DNA from: Armatimonadota bacterium
GTDB taxonomy: Bacteria > Armatimonadota > UBA5829
Length of the DNA stretch: 7,378 bases
Direction of reading: 5' to 3'
Assembly: GCA_026415535.1 (NCBI GenBank)
Contig: JAOAGX010000102.1
Location: 1 to 7,378, forward strand
In this document: one piece after another, positions 5,486-7,378 of the stretch
Position numbering within the stretch: the stretch's first letter is position 1
Layout of the letters: each line of letters opens with the position of its first letter
The notes under the pieces: model-generated
The model's input: only the letters and a program-made list of their open reading frames with translations
Databases searched by the model: none
What the model was told of the DNA's origin: nothing
Made by a program: the position numbers and the translations under genes

Positions 5486-6319
5486 CTATCCCGTGACGGC
5501 CAGCCGGAGGTGTTCCGAAATCGGCCACTTGCCAACTCCCAATAACACACCGTCCACCTCTCGGATTGGTCGAACCAGCTGAATCGCGTTTGTGAAGAAA
5601 ACTTCGTCAGCGGCCAAAAGCTCCTCTGGGCAAACGGGCCTTTCTACCACCTCCAGACCACGCCCCGGCCCTAGTTCGATAATGGCCTGGCGGACCGTCC
5701 CTGGAAGCGCCCCTTGATCCAAGGACGGGGTTACAAGCGTATGGCCCATCACAAGAAACACGTTGGCTACGGCTCCCCCCGCAACGTTACCCTGTGTGTT
5801 AAGGAGGATCGCGTCATCAACTCCTGCGCGCCGCGCTTCGTGCAGAGCAAGGATTCCCGGTAAGTAATTGAGCGACTTAACTGATGATAGTGGACTGCGT
5901 TCATCTCGCCTGATCGAAGAGATAATCACGCGCGCCGGCTCCGGTTCTGCAGTAGGCAGATTGGTCGCGGTGACCACCACAGTAGGCGAACCCGAAACTC
6001 TACCCATAAGTCCTGGTCCTGTAGAAGCACCGCGAGTAACGGTGAGCCGCACTCTTGCGTCAGAGAGGCCGTTGGCGTCCAGGACGTATGCCACCGACTC
6101 CTTTAGCGTCGAGGCATCCGGAAAGTTTTCTATTCCCAGAACGCGCGCGCCCGACGAAAGCCGAATTAGGTGGTGGTCGATCCGAATACATCTGCCACCG
6201 ACCGCCCTGATCGTTTCGAAAAGTCCATCGCCATACAGGAATCCTCTGTCCGAAATACCGATGCAAGCTTCTGATAGTGGAACAATCCGCCCGTTCACAT
6301 AGGCCAGCCTGTCACTCAT
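5486..6319 (-). CDS. pabC: Class IV PLP enzyme, probable aminodeoxychorismate lyase
   Basis: The 277-aa product is a fold-type IV PLP enzyme (branched-chain aminotransferase, D-amino acid aminotransferase and 4-amino-4-deoxychorismate lyase family). The DRGFLYGDGLFET segment (24-36), HHLIRL (49-54), the lysine K148 in SSVKSLNYL that should bind PLP, and LPGTVR (205-210) are all present. As the gene overlaps pabB by 8 bp, the likely reaction is aminodeoxychorismate to p-aminobenzoate plus pyruvate for folate synthesis; a transaminase role remains possible. In the motif normally G-x-V-x-E-x4-N, this protein has GNVAGGAVAN (177-186), with Gly at 181 where the Glu that contacts the PLP pyridine nitrogen is expected. 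ATG 6317-6319 is preceded by AGAGGTG at a 10-base spacing. The stop faces the DUF5693 stop, 4 bp apart. Confidence 0.88.
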   Translation of the reverse strand: MSDRLAYVNGRIVPLSEACIGISDRGFLYGDGLFETIRAVGGRCIRIDHHLIRLSSGARVLGIENFPDASTLKESVAYVLDANGLSDARVRLTVTRGASTGPGLMGRVSGSPTVVVTATNLPTAEPEPARVIISSIRRDERSPLSSVKSLNYLPGILALHEARRAGVDDAILLNTQGNVAGGAVANVFLVMGHTLVTPSLDQGALPGTVRQAIIELGPGRGLEVVERPVCPEELLAADEVFFTNAIQLVRPIREVDGVLLGVGKWPISEHLRLAVTG

Positions 6320-7378
6320 TAAGCGTATACACCTCTTCCAACGCAGCCATCAGGCCAGATACCTTGTCCAGCGTTTCTTGATACTCCATCTCGGGATCCG
6401 AATCGGCCACGATCCCGCCGCCGGCGTGGAAATAGACCCGCTCTTTGTGTACAACAAAACTCCGTATAACGATGTTTAGTTCCATCCTGCCCGAGAAGTC
6501 GATAAACCCAGCGGATCCGGTATAAATGCCCCGTCGGTGCGGCTCAAGCTCTTCTATTATCTCCATTGCACGAACCTTGGGCGCGCCGGTTATCGACCCT
6601 CCTGGAAACGAGGCGCGAAGCAAATCAACTTGATCGCGGTCCTCAGCCAGTTCCGCCTCTACTGTTGAAACCATTTGGAATACGTTCGGATGCACCTCGA
6701 TCTCCCATAACTTGGGAACGCGCACGGATCCGTACCGTGCCACCCGACCAAGATCGTTTCTTTCCATGTCAACAATCATCAGGTTCTCTGCTCGGTCTTT
6801 CTCGCTTGCGGCAAGCTCGAACTCCAGGCGTGCGTCTTCTTCGGGAGTCGAACCCCTCGGCCGTGTGCCTTTGATCGGTCGCGTAGTCACAGTTCGGGTT
6901 ACAGGATTGTAGCTTAGAAAGCTTTCCGGCGACGCGCTCACAAGCACAAGCTCTCCGATTTCAATAAAACAGCTATGCGGCGCAGGATTGATCCTGCGAA
7001 GCGTCTTATATAACTCCCAAGGCGAGGTTCCAAGATCAGCCTCAAACCTCTGCGAGAGATTCACCTGATAGCAATCGCCCGCTGCGATGTAGTCCTTGAT
7101 TCGTTCAATTGCGCGCAGGTAGTCGGGCTTGGTAAAGTTGCTCCTCGCACGGGTTGTACGCTTGGCAGCGAAGCCATGACTTTGGGGCAATCGGGACCGG
7201 TGAGTGCGGAGCCGGGCAGCTTTTAGGGCAAGATCGCGCCAAAACCGAATCGCGCGTTCGTCGCCCGACCACGATATTGCGGTGCACCTGCCGCCCGGCA
7301 AGTCTACCGTGAGAGCTGAGTCATAGAATCCAAGGCAGTAGTCAGGCGTCGGAACATCTTCTATGGCCAGGGTTGGCA
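6312..7378 (-). CDS. pabB: Aminodeoxychorismate synthase component I, 5' end beyond the window
   Basis: This chorismate-binding enzyme, with a PabA glutaminase partner, makes 4-amino-4-deoxychorismate from chorismate and glutamine-derived ammonia. About 354 residues are visible; the usual 450-480 aa implies roughly 100 N-terminal residues lie past the right edge. The frame is open to the edge, and the residues before the in-frame TTG at 7299-7301 (PDYCLGFYDSALTVD) resemble the family's N-terminal domain, so that TTG is not the true start. The motif RPIKGTRPR (Lys codon at 6870-6872) marks PabB; anthranilate synthase TrpE has Ala at this position. Other signatures are ASPESFL, ENLMIVDMERNDLGRV, FPGGSITGAPKVRAMEII, GIYTGSAGFID and EMEYQETLDK. 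The last codons overlap the start of the pabC-like gene by 8 bp. No pabA is visible in the window. Confidence 0.95.
   Translation of the reverse strand, partial: PTLAIEDVPTPDYCLGFYDSALTVDLPGGRCTAISWSGDERAIRFWRDLALKAARLRTHRSRLPQSHGFAAKRTTRARSNFTKPDYLRAIERIKDYIAAGDCYQVNLSQRFEADLGTSPWELYKTLRRINPAPHSCFIEIGELVLVSASPESFLSYNPVTRTVTTRPIKGTRPRGSTPEEDARLEFELAASEKDRAENLMIVDMERNDLGRVARYGSVRVPKLWEIEVHPNVFQMVSTVEAELAEDRDQVDLLRASFPGGSITGAPKVRAMEIIEELEPHRRGIYTGSAGFIDFSGRMELNIVIRSFVVHKERVYFHAGGGIVADSDPEMEYQETLDKVSGLMAALEEVYTLNE
6330..6336 (-). promoter_or_regulatory. Ribosome binding site for the pabC-like gene
   Basis: Reading the minus strand, AGAGGTG ends 10 bases before the ATG of the class IV gene, within the 3' end of pabB. 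The spacing is slightly long, but together with the overlapping stop it supports coupled translation. Confidence 0.5.

Noticed and set aside
5868..6302. A 144-codon plus-strand open frame opposite the pabC-like gene.
   Set aside because: It mirrors the coding frame of a recognised enzyme and its product has no recognisable family features.
7299..7301. TTG as the start of pabB.
   Set aside because: The frame continues to the window edge with residues resembling the PabB/TrpE N-terminal domain, so the gene is cut by the window.

Overview
The window is an ordinary-looking bacterial chromosomal segment of moderate GC content. It holds six confidently recognised protein genes, tightly packed, with no tRNA, rRNA, insertion sequence or CRISPR array visible. 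Three or four of the six genes start with TTG or GTG. The presence of DUF5693 and WecG/TagA-type genes, both of which I know as neighbours of the cell-wall pyruvyl transferase gene csaB in Firmicutes, Deinococcus, Armatimonadota and related lineages, suggests a Terrabacteria-type organism, possibly Armatimonadota. That assignment is inference and not secure.

Left part (1-2547, + strand): a WecG/TagA/CpsF-family glycosyltransferase (84-818) is followed 3 bp later by a PfkB-family sugar kinase (822-1751), then after 43 bp by a ComF-type double zinc ribbon/phosphoribosyltransferase (1795-2547). The glycosyltransferase frame stays open to the left edge, so it may be the C-terminal domain of a longer protein.

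Middle (2548-5481, + strand): a 272-bp gap carries a small dyad, a TTGACA hexamer near a start codon, and a possible short frameshifted ORF. It leads into a rhomboid intramembrane serine protease (2820-3644). The rhomboid stop codon overlaps a strong Shine-Dalgarno sequence that sets the start of a DUF5693 membrane protein at TTG 3649. A GC-rich imperfect palindrome lies inside the 3' coding end of the rhomboid gene.

Right part (5486-7378, - strand): a folate-branch pair, pabC-like (class IV PLP enzyme) and pabB (aminodeoxychorismate synthase component I, cut by the right edge), overlaps by 8 bp. Together they would convert chorismate to p-aminobenzoate. The pabC-like protein has Gly where the family normally has the Glu that contacts the PLP ring nitrogen. 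The pabC stop is only 4 bp from the stop of the convergent DUF5693 gene.

No clearly new multi-gene system is evident. The best leads are the uncharacterised DUF5693 protein translationally coupled to a rhomboid protease in a cell-surface-polymer neighbourhood, the PLP-site substitution, and the unexplained short ORF at 2581-2711.
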